DNA of 64,000 nucleotides, from positions 10,470,472 through 10,534,471 of the forward strand of contig JAUJPP010000001.1 of assembly GCA_030562195.1 (NCBI GenBank), written 5' to 3'. Source of the stretch: Nipponacmea schrenckii. Its lineage: Eukaryota; Mollusca; Gastropoda; Lottiidae. The translations under genes and the position numbers were made by a program. Below, one piece after another: positions 22,978 through 37,100 of this stretch; the stretch's first letter is position 1; every line of letters starts with the position of its first letter. The notes under the pieces were generated by a model. That model had not been told where the DNA came from and did not search any database. It saw only the letters and a list, made by a program, of their open reading frames with translations.

Positions 22978-25900
22978 TTACTGAACAAATTTCAAAGCAT
23001 AAGCAAATAAACTCGAAGCATTACAAGTAGTTAACCATTTTTTAACATTACCAGGAACATTATCAACTTGTCCAGTTTGCTGTAATACAGACCACATAGC
23101 TACATCAGCCAGAGAACACCTATCACCAACCAACCAACTACTTTTCCCTAACTTGGCATTCAATGATCTCATTACTGCAGCTCTCTCCTTGTTACTGCCA
23201 TTAATATATTGTATTTGAGCTGTATCCAACCATTCATCTATCTGTGTGGCTTGCACAACATCTCCACTATCAAAACTGGAATCTAATAAACGCTGTAGAT
23301 ATCTAGCTACATTCACTTCACCTTCAATAGCTGTTTGTTTACTTGGATCCACCATTAATCTAGGACCAAATGGCACTGAAATGCATAGGGGAGATAACTC
23401 AACATAACTGTAAATTCTAGTACTTCATTCTTAGACATCAGAGATGAAGATATTTAGGTATATAAGCTTGTTACATGGAAATGCAAGTGTCACTGCATTT
23501 AGGGCCTTTTTTGAATACATAATTTTCTTCACTAGGATTGCCATGTCCATGGCCTTGAGATAGTATGACAAGGATATCCTGAGGGACTGTAATTCTCATC
23601 TCAAGAATCTTTTAGCATGTTTCAAGCACATCCAAGGATGATCAAGAAGATATGTTCCAGAGCTACAGAAGTGGTATCTAATGATCTATGGGACACCACA
23701 ATGTGTTAGATACCACTCATATTACACCTCACAATGTAGTAAACATGCATGTGCACAAATATCCTTACTTACCTTTCTTCCAAATAACTGTCAGAGCTAT
23801 TTGATAATCTTTACGAGACTGTACTAGGCCATTATTAAAGAGATTTTGTATATTGTCTGGTATAGACGATACAGTAGAATGAAGATGAGAGGAAGCTAGT
23901 ACAGAATAATGTTGTTGTAATTGGTGGTATAAAACTAATAATGAATAAGGTATAGAAGCTGGATCGATGTAGACTACTATATCATGGAGTTTTCCAGCCT
24001 GAAAATATACATAATCATTCAATAAAATACAGATGTGACATCACCTTTTGATCTGTGCATACCAACTACTCACATTAAAGACACTCATACTTTATTCAGA
24101 GAACTTTATCTCACGTTACATATTTTTTCCAAATAAAACATTAAATTTATCTTCACATCTCCCAGATCAGTTCTTCATCACTGTCAGCCGAAATATCCAC
24201 ATTGTTAACTTTGTCCAAAAGTGTTTTATACTTTTCAACCTCGAGAGATAACTTCTATAACATTATCACTGTTGTTTAAATGTTATCATTTTCAGAAGGC
24301 CATTGTATCTTAAAGTTTCCACAATCCAAAAATGTTAATTACACGTTTGTTTGTAAACGAAACTCAAATGAATTTACAGTGAGCTGTTTGTTAATCTATA
24401 TCTTAAATGGTTAATGGGTCTCAAGTTTGTCAATGCGTCTAATTATAACAGTAGTACTTGGACCATGGGTCCTTGTTCATCATTAGCAAATCAGAGACAA
24501 GTTACTTCTAGCAACACCTAAAGTTGGCTTTCAGAAAAGAAACAAGTTGACCTTCAGACACACTAGTGACTTAAGTATTGGCTTCTTAGACCCAGTAAGT
24601 CATATTTACCTGTAGGGCAACTGGCTTAGAACTTGAAATTAACCCTGCTTCACCTGATTTTGTTGATGTTACATTGTATTTCTTCTCTAATTGACTAACT
24701 TTATCTTGTATAACACCTAATCTCTTTAATACTTCTTCTTGTCTTCTCTCTAATTCATCTACTGGTGTCATAGTAGTCTAAAAATATACAATTATAATTA
24801 TAATGTAAATAAATCATCAGTACATCTATTCTTCTTTTTCTTGTAACAAAATTCAACTGTCCATCTCCATTTCAAGATTTGGTTCCGCAAATGACATCAA
24901 ACTCAAAGACTCGAGCCAAGTTCCTAGGCAAGTCAGAAGCTTACATGAAAATATCAATAATATAACATCATACAACAACACACTTTTTTTTGTCCTTCAA
25001 ATTATTGAATGCAGTCCATTCCATTGTATTTTAATTGATTTGAAACCTTGATAACATATATCATTCATATTAACTTTCCTCAATTTCAAACACAGATTAT
25101 CCAATATATATGGATCAAAAATTAATTAATTGCAGTATTTGGATATAAATAACATATTCAGGTCTTGTTGAGGTCAATATATTTCATAATAAATGTGTAC
25201 CTGTGAATAAAGATAAGCCCTATCAAAAACCAAAATTACAAGACATGATGTATGTTGTTGTTATTGGCAATAGGAATAAATAATTCAAGCTGTTCAACTG
25301 ACCTTGCTAACATTTCAAACTTTCTTTTTCTAGAATCTAGATTAATACATGATAACACTAACACCTTCAATCTGTTTAATATGTGATAATTTAAATATGA
25401 GAACACCAATTATCATTGTAAAGAAATAGGAAATGTTGGCAATCAAGAACTAGTATACAAAGTAAATTGTTGGGGTCTTGATCTCTTGATGTACACCTAG
25501 ATATTATAGAATGCAAATAGTCTCTTAGTAATACCAATTTTTGATGAGGACAGGTGGAATATCCACAGAACTAGGCTTCAATTAAGTCCTAATCAACAGA
25601 TTTTTAATCAAATTTCTGGGCTACAGACAGACAAGACTAACAAGGTTTTCCAAAATCTTTTTCCTCATCAGTACCAAAACCTGATAAAAAGGGAAATAAT
25701 AAAACTGTTACAATGTTTTAGGCTAACAGGAAAGAAATCAAGATCAAACGATATAATGAAGTAGATGTGGAAGTAAATTTCTGTTTATATAATAGTTGGG
25801 TGTAACAATTATAATCAATTTATTTCATTCACAGATAAATGTAGGTCAGTGTTAACAGATACAATATTATACTATATAATGTTTGAACTGTAAACAGTTC

Positions 25901-28900
25901 TTATGTACTAGTACCTTCAGATAGATTAGATATCTACTAGAATTCTATAACAGTTTTATATGGCTTTCTAATGGCAAAAAATGATCTGAAATTTTTTAAA
26001 ATTTAGGCCCTGATCCTATCCTTTGTCCAAAATTCCAATCTAAACCCTAAGTCATGCAATGGTTACTTCCAACTGAAAAGGTGACCGTGAGCTGAAAAAA
26101 GTTGAGAACAGAATATGAACTTGATCTTAAAGAAGAATGAAACCTAAATAACCCTCAAACTACTTGAATAATGGAATTTATATTCATTCCATTGACAGTG
26201 CATCCATTATTTTCTATAATTCTTGGAAATTATAAAGAAAGAAAGAAAGATACCAACTCAACATAGAATATAAGTGGAGTATTTGTTAAACTTTATTTAT
26301 TGGTATTTGTTAAATACTTGTCACCAACTGGTCCACTTTAACTTTCACCTCAAACAACTTAAATTGTTAATCAAACCAACAAAAATTCAAGTCACACATT
26401 AGCAAATAATCTACAACAGGGAAAAAATACCATAAGCATTTCACAAAAAAACTACAGGTTTAATAACAGACAAAAAATTAAAAAAAAAATTACTTTTCCT
26501 TCCTTTTCAGTCTTTTGCTGTGTGACACTTTTTAAGCTTTCTCGATCTGGACAAGTTAATGTATATCGAGCACGAAGTCCAGCTTTAGTAAATATTTCAA
26601 AATCATCACTTTCATCACTAAGAGTACTTAATTCTCTAAAAAGACTATAATTACTATTTTCTCTAGAACTAGGATAAGTAGTAGCTAAACTAATCCTTCC
26701 AGGAACTATTAGAGGAGTAGAACACACACTAGATACATCAGTCTTAGAGATTTTATCTTCCATACATGGGCTAGATTGTGACAAGTTATGGGAAGAACAG
26801 AGAACCATACTCTTCCATTCTTCCCCAGTATCACTATCAAATCTTTGTAAATGCACATTAGGACTTTTTTCAGCACACTTGCGTCTATCTCTTTCTAAAG
26901 TGCTATAATCACTGATAATTGTTTTAACATCTTCCTCTTCATCACGTGAGCGACAATTCCTCACAATATCCCGAATTTCATTTTGAAATCTTGAAAACAC
27001 GTTTCCCATTACTTATTCTATTATTTTATAGTGTGATAAATATAGATAAATTAGTACAGCTAACAGAAATATACTGATTATTCAGTTTTACACATGTCTG
27101 CCACAGTTTTCCCTCCATCTTTTGGCCAATACTTCAACACAACTACAAGTGAGAGCAGAAGTATCAGGTTTCACCCTTCCTCTAATGTATATAGAGAAAA
27201 GACTAGCAGATGGGATTCTTAGTCAAATAACATGGGTCAAATGTATACATACTAACTTCATTCATATAATAGTTAAACTGAACACAAGTCAGAAGTTCCC
27301 CTTGTACCACACTGATATTGCTACCATTTGCTATCTATTACTGGGTAGAATAAGTTTACCAAAACTATTTGGCTGGTAGTAGAATAGAAAGACCATAAAT
27401 TTCAAATAGTCTTTTTGTTTCAGATGTTCATACTTGCAAGAAAGTTTCTAAGTTATTTCTTACACTAAGTCTAAGATGAAAAACTTGACTTACAGCTGCA
27501 TACTCTTAAATTTTTTGGAAAGTCTTAATGACAATTCATTTTCCAACACTCAAGATACAAAAACTGAATGAAATATTCTTTAGGATAAAATGTCAGCATA
27601 AAATTTATGCATGGCAAACAGAAAAAACAAAGTATAATGTCTTTGTTTCTTATATATTTCATAATACTAATTGACATTAAATAATATTTAATGATCAGTA
27701 AGAAACAATTTTATCAAGTTTAAGCTAAGTCAATCAAAAAATGCCTTTTGCAATGTTTATCAGAACAAGTCATATAAAGTTTTTTCATATTATTTAATTT
27801 TCATACATAACTGGGCGTAAATATATTGTCAAAATCTTTGAAAATTCTGCTTTTTAGAATTTTTAAATGCTAAAAATTATTCTCTCAGAATATAAACCAT
27901 TGTACACATTGTTTGAGTAATGATACCTTGGTCTCAGAAATGGTCATATTCCAGCTAAGCTTATCAGAAATAGTGTTCACAATCAGAAAATTACAGCTTT
28001 TAGCATCAATAGTTATTTGTATTAGAAAATTACATTGATGATTTGCCTTTTTGACACTCTGCCATATTATAGAACAGTTTATTGACTAAAAATCAGACTT
28101 ATCAATAAGCCTACCCAATTTCAGACAAATGATAAACTAGTGAAAGAAAAGATCTAAGTATTGAAAGACAAAATTTCCATATAATTCTGATTCTTCTGAA
28201 GACTGTCCACATATATACAAGCATCTGAAAATGGTGTACCAAGGCCTTAAAATATTTTCTGATCTTACTGAGTTTTAATGGCGTTTGTTCCATTAAAATT
28301 TTAGAAGGATTCTTCTAAATATGTTTATTGTTAGGTAACATTTTTTCGTTATAAATTTCACCAAGTGTCATTTAAAAAAAATCTGTTGACTGGGGGCTTA
28401 AAAAGTGAGTCTAGTCATGGAATCCATGACATGGGTGAGGAAAATAGAAACTCAAAAAGATAAAATACTTTTAATAACTTTTCTCAAAAAAGGGCAATTT
28501 TTACCAATAGTTCTATCTATTCCAAATTTTGAAGCCTTTTCACTGAGTCAAAGAACAAAAACTAAACAACCAATCATCAACAAATCATCAAACTTCATCT
28601 TATCAATTCAATTAAGATATCATCATTCTAAATGATCACACCAAATTTCATTAAAAATGTATAAAAAATTAATACTCAATCATGTCTACAAACAAATTCT
28701 GAAATAAGTGGAGGCAGTAACTCCAAAACATAAAAAAAAATCACTAAATTTGCACTTAGCCAACTTCTCATTTTATTAAAGGATTTGAAAATTTTAAACT
28801 TGGCCCATTAGAGCTCTATTCATCAGTAAATATATCTGCTGCCATAAATAACATGAAAAAAATAAATAAACATCCTAAAAACTATGTAATTTTCCATAAA

Positions 28901-30028
28901 GATGCATTGATTATTTAAAAAACGCTTAAAGGGATAATAGGTCTTAGCATGAACATAAAATTTTAGTTCTCAAGAAATGTCAATATGGGTAGATTAGATA
29001 TTCATCAGGGAACCTTCGTGGTGTCATAAAGTAACAGAATCTCGTAAAATCTTGCAAACTTGCAAAACTAAGTCATTTTTGAAAAACAATATTTGTGTTT
29101 AATATTGACTATTGGTTAAATAAGTATATATATGTATATTCGGATATTTTCAAAAAAGTTAGCAAGAGACGATTCCATTCTGTTCGGGAATAAAAGCGTC
29201 GGGAAACAGCGCTTAAACATCCTTGCGGAAAATCTATATGTTAGAGTTACTTCCCATTATAATTACAATTTGAAAATTGCTTTATGGATGTGTTAAGCGT
29301 TTTATTATTAACTACTTGATTTTATGGATTTATCGAATTATAGAGGAATGCATACTGATGATGCCAGGTAATTCCACAAATGGATATATTTGTCAAATTT
29401 GAGTGAAATTAAAATTTTATGTTTCTTCTAACAGCAATTATCACTTTAAATGATCACAAGAAATTTCATTAAAATCAGATGAAAAATATAGACTCTATTG
29501 TGTTCACAACTAAATTGTAATATATTTTTTGAATTAAGTGCAATATCTCAAATAGCATTCATCGAAAAATCATCAAATTCAAGCTTCTATTGATGATCTT
29601 ATGGCTATGCATATAATCCTACACTATTTTTTTTAATTAAAAAAATCTGACCAAAACTTTAAAAAAATAGAGACCAAAAAGTCTTTATTGCATTCACTCA
29701 CATATTCTGAACAAGACAGATCAACGGACAAATGCAAAGTTTGATTATGCATTAACTCAGTACTCATCGGGTGTTTAAGATTTGATGCCGAGACCAAACT
29801 CAAAATAGCAGTCACTAGGCATTACATTTCATGGGTGATTCGGGAAAATAAACACACGTATGTCAATAGAAATGATGAAACCCTCTGGCTCATTTCTTAA
29901 TAACTCTCGTGATATTAGTTTTAATTCACCTGTTCAGCTTGATCTTCATAGTAGCCTTTCATTTTATACATAACAGGCGATATTTTTATGTCTTCATCTG
30001 TTGAATAATATGGTTTTATGCCATACAT
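22978..30028 (-). CDS. AIMP2: AIMP2 (p38 scaffold of the multi-tRNA-synthetase complex)
   Basis: Non-catalytic scaffold that binds lysyl-tRNA synthetase and holds the animal aminoacyl-tRNA synthetase complex together in the cytosol. Exons on the minus strand: 29930-30028, 24610-24777, 23773-23998, 22978-23375, all in phase, giving 296 residues (human about 320). Exon 1 starts MYGIKPYYSTD and includes SPVMYKMKG, the N-terminal lysyl-tRNA-synthetase-binding type motif. Exon 2 is a coiled-coil (ELERRQEEVLKRLG). Exon 3 carries the thioredoxin-like part (DYQIALTVIWKK). Exon 4 is the GST C-terminal-like domain (GEVNVARYLQRLLD, LGKSSWLVGDRCSLADVAMWSVLQQ). Exon 1 lies 5.2 kb from exon 2; it was placed from phase, the MY motif and a GTGAAT donor. 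Its ATG is about 1.08 kb from that of divergent BPTF. Confidence 0.93.
23660..23718. repeat. Short inverted repeat in AIMP2 intron 3
   Basis: GTGGTATCTAA at about 23670 is followed 30-40 bases later by TTAGATACCAC near 23705, an 11-bp perfect inverted repeat. Function unknown; may be chance or the end of an old element. Confidence 0.5.
24778..29929. other. Large first intron of AIMP2
   Basis: AT-rich intron of about 5.2 kb. It contains the nested 185-codon ORF at 26452-27009, a GAAA microsatellite at about 26236-26250, and decayed pieces of the hairpin-capped repeat family interior between about 28600 and 29620, recognised by 'gatcacaagaaatttcatt' followed by 'atcagatgaaaaa' and by 'gtgcaatatctcaaa' followed by 'catcgaaaaatcatcaaat'. 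No other coding exon was seen. Confidence 0.55.
26452..27009 (-). CDS. Unrecognised ORF nested in AIMP2 intron 1, same strand
   Basis: 185 codons starting MGNVFSRFQNEIRD. G2 and S6 match the N-myristoylation pattern MGxxxS. The body is acidic and serine-rich (LSTLSDESDDFEIF) and the last residues after KTEKEGK are hydrophobic (VIFFLIFCLLLNL). I recognise no family. Two readings are possible. First, an intronless gene: an AATAAA on the minus strand lies near 26293. Second, a 5' alternative exon: after codon 172 there is a GT donor at 26493-26492 in phase 0, compatible with AIMP2 exon 2 at 24777, which would give a fused isoform. As an internal exon after AIMP2 exon 1 it is unlikely because a stop lies in frame just upstream of the ATG. 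The length and biased composition suggest real coding sequence. Confidence 0.5.
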   Translation of the reverse strand: MGNVFSRFQNEIRDIVRNCRSRDEEEDVKTIISDYSTLERDRRKCAEKSPNVHLQRFDSDTGEEWKSMVLCSSHNLSQSSPCMEDKISKTDVSSVCSTPLIVPGRISLATTYPSSRENSNYSLFRELSTLSDESDDFEIFTKAGLRARYTLTCPDRESLKSVTQQKTEKEGKVIFFLIFCLLLNL

Positions 30029-31104
30029 TTTTGATATACTTGGCTAAAACTGGCTTACAACTTGGACACGATGTGATTAAAGGGACATAATCCAGGAAAG
30101 ATTACGCATGGTTCCTTTCGGTGACACTAATCCGACCGTTAGGCAGATCACCCTTAGCCTTATACGAAATACTGACATAATCTTTGTGGATAGATACCAC
30201 ATATAAAAATGCCTCTATTGGCGAATTATTTAAGTGTTGATCTTAATAATGCTTTATAACAACAACACTAAGGTAGAACACACAGAAACACTGACCGGTT
30301 AAGTTTTTTAGATTATGGGTTTCTTAGGACATTTTAAAAATTTATTAATACCTAAGACATACCAAAAACTACTAAAGGGAATACGATCGAATTAGTTATA
30401 TTTCTCAAATTATTGGTAACACTCGTACATTCCACAGTTCTGTGTACATTCCTAATAATATTTAGGGGCGATTTGACTACTTGTCGATGTGACCTGCGTC
30501 TCATTAATTTCTGAGATGTAACGAGCCATTTCATTGGTTCAGATGATCAACGCTTCAAAAGTGATTTATGGCACTAAATCACAATAATTCTCTGTATTTT
30601 TACCATGTTAGAGTTAATCTAAATAAAAACACAAAATACCGCGACCCAATGCAACTTAAAAAGTTTAATACCCATGAACTACTTTGCAATATTCAATATT
30701 TCGTCTCGTTGCAATCAACCAATCAACTTCTGTTTTACAGTCTGGACGAGATCACTTTGTCTGGCCGATTTTCTGTTGAAATTTGTTATTTCTCTCGTAT
30801 GGTGTACTATAAATGTCAAAATTTTTACTGGATTGAGCCGCATATCGTAAAGGCAGATATATATGCACAAGGCTACGTAAGAATTTTGCAAGAATAAGAT
30901 TGACAAGCATCAAAAACCGAAGCACAGCCCGCTTACTACAGGCCATGACAGTCACGTGATCATGATTTACTAAAATGGCGGCCTCCAAAAATTTTCAACA
31001 TGGAATCTAAAAACACCTAGTAATATGGACAACATTCAAATTGTACCAATGCAAACATTGATATGGATGACAAAGGTCTGTAAATTTCAGAAAATATCTT
31101 GAAA
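30029..31104. promoter_or_regulatory. Divergent promoter region between AIMP2 and BPTF
   Basis: About 1.08 kb separates the two start codons. Near the BPTF side are an E-box CACGTG at 30953-30958 and AAAATGGCGGCC at 30972-30983, a strong match to the YY1 consensus often found at transcription starts. A possible acceptor TTTCAG at 31085-31090 just before the BPTF ATG could indicate a 5' UTR intron. An open frame at 30568-30897 has no recognisable domain and is not called. Confidence 0.55.
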
Positions 31105-34100
31105 ATGTCCACTAGATCAAGGCGGTCAAGGGGTCGACCACCAAAGACCCCTTTGTCGAATAACCGAACAAACTTTTTGAGAAAACCAAAAGCTTTCGCT
31201 AGCGCAGCCGCAAGCGAATCAAGTTCAAGATTGAGTGCTCCCGCTTGTGGTTCCCCTGCCTCATACTTTAGTAAGGGCATTGGAAGATCGCTTAGAGCAA
31301 AGAATAGAGAGACTGGACACAGAATTAGAAATTTTATAAGCCATGGAGGTTTCCTGGAAGAAGATGATGATAGGTCCAATGCATCATTGGCAGATCTTGA
31401 TCCTGATGCATCAAGTGATGTTACAGGTGACTTAGATGCTGATAACAGTGATACACCTTTCGATGAACTTGATGATGCAGCTTCAGACATTAGTGACGAG
31501 AGCTTTAGTACTGTCAGTAGTTCCGTCAGTCGTAGAAGATTATTCCACCGTCGTCCAAAGACACCAGAGTTACCTGAAGATGTTGAGATTCCCGAAGTGA
31601 TAATACCTGTCAGCTCAAATGATCTACTCATACCAAACGAAAATGTCATGCTAGCTGTATCTGTTTTTGAAGTTCTGAGACATTTTAGAGTTATTTTAAG
31701 GATTTCTCCATTTACATTTGAGACATTTACTGCAGCATTACTTTGTGAAGAGCAATGTACATTATTAGCAGAAATTCACATTTGTTTAATTAAAGCAATT
31801 TTAAGAGAAGAAGAAGCGAATGGAACAACATTTGGCCCACATGATATGAAAGATAGTGTTAATATTGCTCTCTATTTAGCTGACGGAATGACATGGCCTG
31901 AATCTGTACGCGCATATCTTGATAGTGACACCCATCCTGAATACAGAAGTGTTTTGCCATATTTAGAAAATAGAGACTTTCCATTTGTACCATATGAAGA
32001 TAAACTAAATGTATTAAAGACATTGACAGATCTATTTCTGACAACCAATAAAGTGAGGGAAGAAATAACAAATGAAGGCAATATAAGATATGATGATCAT
32101 TGTCGTGCATGTCATAAGTAAGTCACAGATTAAAACTTTTGATTAGCTGTTCAATTGATATCAAAAACAAAAAAACTTATATTGCTCTAAACCATTTGGC
32201 TTAAATAACAATAGAAAATATTTTCTCTAATCATTGTGCATTGTCATTTTACAAGATGTGGTTTTTGAAGAAATATTCTATTTTTCAGGTTGGGTGATTT
32301 GTTATGTTGTGAAACATGTTCAGCTGTTTATCATTTGGCATGTGTTGATCCACCAATGGAAGAAGTACCAGATGATGACTGGTTGTGCAGTGTTTGTAGA
32401 GCACACCAGGTAATTTTAGCCTACACTTCTGCCCATCGAGTTACATAAAAAAAAACATCCAGTTGTTTGGATGACAATTTACCATAGAGATTAAGAAAAA
32501 CCAATATGCTAAAAAGAAACACGTTAGAGATGATTGTTTAGGTTTAGGGCAAATCTGAATTGCCAGGACACATTCTATGATGTTTTCTAATTTGTTGCCC
32601 TAAATAAAATCTTAAACAAAAAATTCTATTTTTTAGGTGAAAGGGTTAACAGATTGTATATCAGAAGCTGAGAAGAGTGGGTTACTATGTAGACAAGAAC
32701 CTATAGGATATGATAGACATGGTAGAAAATACTGGTTTCTAATCAGAAGAATAATTGTGTATGTATTTTTTTTATCAGAAATCATTTATCAAGCACACAT
32801 ATAATCATAGATATCTAAACTTAATCACATTTGTTGTTGTTATCCTGGTCAAAAATATATGCTCTCAAGATCCTTCTTAGAAAGTGAAAGAAGAATTTAC
32901 ATTTATGTAGTTCAAACTATGACAGCCATCTCAATATCTATTTCATAGAGAAGGAACAGAAGAGTGTTGGTATTACAGTTGTAAAGCTCAGTTAGAAGAA
33001 TTATTGCTAACATTAGATAGAGAATTTTGGGAGAAAGATCTAGTATTATCAATAGAAGATATCAAAGAAGATATATTAAAACATATGAATATAACTGAAG
33101 AACTAACCAATAGTTCAAAAGGCAATAAAAAATCTGTTTTAGAAATAGAGACAGGTATAACCTACTGAATTAATATTTCACTTAGTTATTATCTGACTGA
33201 TTGAGGGGGTGTAAGTAGATACCCCTGGCTAGGCAGTACTGACTGGCATAAGACTTTATTTTATCTGAAGGATTTAAACTCATAGCAACTGTCGCTAACT
33301 TATGATGATCCAACCACTATGGACTAAGCTATTCTACAAAGACCTGATTTCATACTGATTTAAATAATTTTTAAGAGCAACACATGCCAGTTTGACAGTA
33401 TTACAAAATAATGCCCCTGTAAATGACTGTATTCAATTGGAATACACTTACCTACTTAATATTCTAAAGTTAGCCTTACTTGGAGAATTGAAGAGATTCC
33501 ACATAAATGCAAACTAATGCTTGCAATTGACAACACTCTAAAAGCACTACCTTGGACTTCTTCATGTTTGCAATTCAACGATTGAGCAAAATATTTCACT
33601 TTAGCTATATTCAGATTAGAGCCACATATGATATTTGTTTCTGTGTTTTTTTTTTTAGAAAATATAGAGAAGGTTAGAAAGGAAAGAGAATTGCAGAAAG
33701 AAGAAGAGGAAAAGGCTAAAATAGAAGAAGAAAAGAAAAAAAAGTTAGAAAAAGAGGAGAAAAATAACGAAGATGAAAGTCAACCTGTGGAAAATCAGGA
33801 AGAAAAAATGGATGTTTCAATGGAATCAAACACTGAAATTGTAAGTTGAACATATGAATATTAGATTGTCAAAAATAAATTTATGATAAGGCTAATCAAA
33901 CAGAAAAGAAAAAAAAACTACATCTTATAACTTATGTTATATTGTACTTAAAAAATGGCTTTTGATGAAACTGGGGACAAGTCAAATAATAGCTGCAAAG
34001 AAATTCAATTTTTTCTGAGTTTATACCAATCCTTGATGTATTGTAGGAAAATTCATTGATCCAAGACACTAGTACATCAACAACTGCAGCTACTGTGACT

Positions 34101-37100
34101 AGTACTACAGATTCAGAGGGTAGTAGTGAAACAGTTCAAACTACTATTTTAACAACAACTACTACTCTAACAACATCAGAAACTACTGTAGTTACTCAAA
34201 CAACATCTATAGCTAATGATTCCAATGGCGGTAGTGATCAAACTAACAATAATAGTGTTGACGAGAAATCCACAGAGAAAAGAATCATCTCACTCCAGTC
34301 CCTGCTACCCAATACAGTCAAGGGTACAATGATGAAACGTGATGGACAGGGTAAAACGTTATTACTAGTGAATCGTGAAGGTGGTAAAGTAACTTTATCC
34401 GTAGCACCACCTCAATCTAAAGGCGATGTTAAAAATGACACGTCTGTATCTGTTGTGACAAGCACCACTTCTACCAATTCCTTATTAGGTAAAATACAAA
34501 ATATTTATCATGGGTGTTCATATTAAGAACACCAAAATTTCTGTTTCCATGTCGATCCATGCATTACATTAAAAACCTGCATGAACTTTTGTCAAACTAA
34601 AAATGAATATTTGAACTGATCCAAGTTAAATAAGTAACCATGGTAAATTTTTCTCTCTTACAGAGTCTAGGAAGATGATGACCACCAGATCTAAAACTGG
34701 TTCACTGACTCCAAAACTGTTCACTGATTCCATTACAACTACTACTAGTTCCTTTAAAGCTGCTTTAAGTAAATCTCAGTCTGATGATGTTCTAGTCATA
34801 AGTAAAGAAGGGGACATAACTCGTATAGCAAGAAATAAAAACAACTCTTCTTCAGTCTCAGTTACCCAATCGCAGTATTTTAAACTTGGTATGCTTTAGT
34901 TTGTTTTCTGTACATTTCCTTGGCTAATTTCCTTCTGGTTTTGTTGAATGCCTTTTGTGATATATTATCTAGTTACTAATTCCTCAATACTAGGCAAGTT
35001 GTCATCCCTTTATACTGAATGCCTCTGCTGTGTCCATTAACACAAAGCAGTTTTAAGAATATATATTACAATATTATATATTATATTATATGAGGCCATG
35101 ATAAAATTGTATCAGTGATATGTTTATTTTCAGGAATGGAGGGTAATTATAAAATGTATCAAAACCAGTATTCTACTAATACATTAGCTCTAAACAAACA
35201 TCAACATAATGAAGACAGAGATAAACGGCGTAGTCTGTCTCATAAATTTAGTCTCACACCATTAGCAGAATTTAAATGGAATGGTGCTGTACATGGAAAT
35301 CGTATTTTGACTGTCTCCACATTGAGATTGAGTATCACCCAGTTAGAAAACAACATTCCAACTCCATTTCTACATCCTAATTGGCCAATACACAGAACCA
35401 ATTGGCAAAAAGCTGTCCATATGTGTCACAATCCACCTGATTTTGGGCTAGCATTAGCTATTCTAGAAGCTTGTATTAAACCAGTTGTATGTAATCCAGT
35501 ATGGACGGATCATTTAGGTAAGATCTTACATATTTGTGACTTAATATTAGTTTATTAGTCTTGTTATATATGATTCATTTCTGTTGATAATGCTTCTTGC
35601 ATGAGCATGTAAAACGTTTAGTTAATCATTTCAGAAATAGTATATCCATATATTTTGTGCTTCTTAACCCATGCCTATTTCTATACGTCTTATAAGCAGT
35701 AAGACTTAATATTATCTTGACAGTTAAAGTATTTTGAAACTACTAAGCTGAGAATGTAATGAACCAAAACACTTGCCAGATCAGAAATTTCTTAGTCTGA
35801 ATAGAATTTCTTTATTACAGGCCACAGTAGGCTTCAGAGAATAACAGCTGCTGATAAAGAAGAAATGAAAAAGAAAGAGAAAAGGAGGAATGAAGATGAG
35901 TTTGATGGTAGAACTGCTGTGTGGATAAAATATCCTTTAGGCTTGAAACATCAGGTAGGCAACTACAGTTGACAGATCATGTTAACAATGTTTTACTGTA
36001 CTTTAAACTATGATGAATCTGCATCATGATTATAGAGAGATTCAGTGTTACATGCAAATCAAAGTCATCTTTTGAGTATTGGATAGATATTATATATTTT
36101 ACTTATTCTTATTGAAGGTATGGAAGATGAAGGGTGAAGAGTATAGGGTAACAGTAAGCAACGGTTGGCAGTGGTTAAGTTCAACACGTACTTATCAACC
36201 ATTATCTCAAGATAGTGTTGGTTTACGCTCAGTTGCTCATAAAATCAGACAGCGCAAACTTCGTGAATATAAGGCAGCAAAAATGTTAAAAGCTAAAAAT
36301 AAAAGCAATATTAAAGCAGAAGTAAAGTCTGAAGAAGGAATGGACATTGATGGAGAAGGGAGTCAGGAGGTGAAATCCAAAGATGATATGGAAGAACAAA
36401 ATGGGAGTCCAGAAATAAAATCTGAAGAAAACATGGAAGTACAAGAAGGAAATTCTCAACCAGAGAAGCCTGTAGTGAAAAAAGAAGATGATAGTGAAAT
36501 AAAAACTGAAAATAATCCAATTCAAGCAGAGTCCAATGAAACTAAGGTAGAGGTGAAAGCTGAAGATAACTTGAAAACTGAAACTGAAGCAAAAGATGCT
36601 GTTGCAAAGGTTGATAAAAAAGAAAGCGTTACTGATTATACACATATTGATGAAGATTTGAAAGAAATGTTAAAAAAGGGTCCTGCTAAAGTTGATGCTG
36701 ATTTAATAGATGTCAGTCATGCTATGCTACAAAGAACTTATTATCCTAAATACACTAAACCTTACTCTAAACTAGATCTTCTATTAGAGAAACGTCAAAA
36801 ACAAGAGGAATGGGAATCAAAACAACGACAAGCTTTAAATCAGCAAATTGCATGGAAGATTAAAAATGAAAAAGAAAAGGCAGCTCAAAAGACAAACCAA
36901 TTACCAGTTCAGTCTACATCAACATCTTCATCTTCATCACCAGAGAAAAAAGCACCGCAATTATTCAACATGATAAACGGGGATATTTCTGAGGATAATG
37001 TGGATGAAAGTGTTCATCATCATTGTTACTCATTATTGTGTCGTACAAAAGGAAAACAATTCTGTTATTCCCCATTGTGTCGGTCCTTATCAAATAAAAC

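Noticed and set aside
30568..30897. 109-codon ORF upstream of BPTF
   Set aside because: No domain and lies in the presumed divergent promoter region.
31017..31649. 210-codon ORF antisense to BPTF exon 1
   Set aside because: Ser/Leu-rich shadow of the sense coding frame.
36286..36645. 119-codon antisense ORF in BPTF exon 10
   Set aside because: Phe-rich mirror of the Lys/Glu-rich sense frame.
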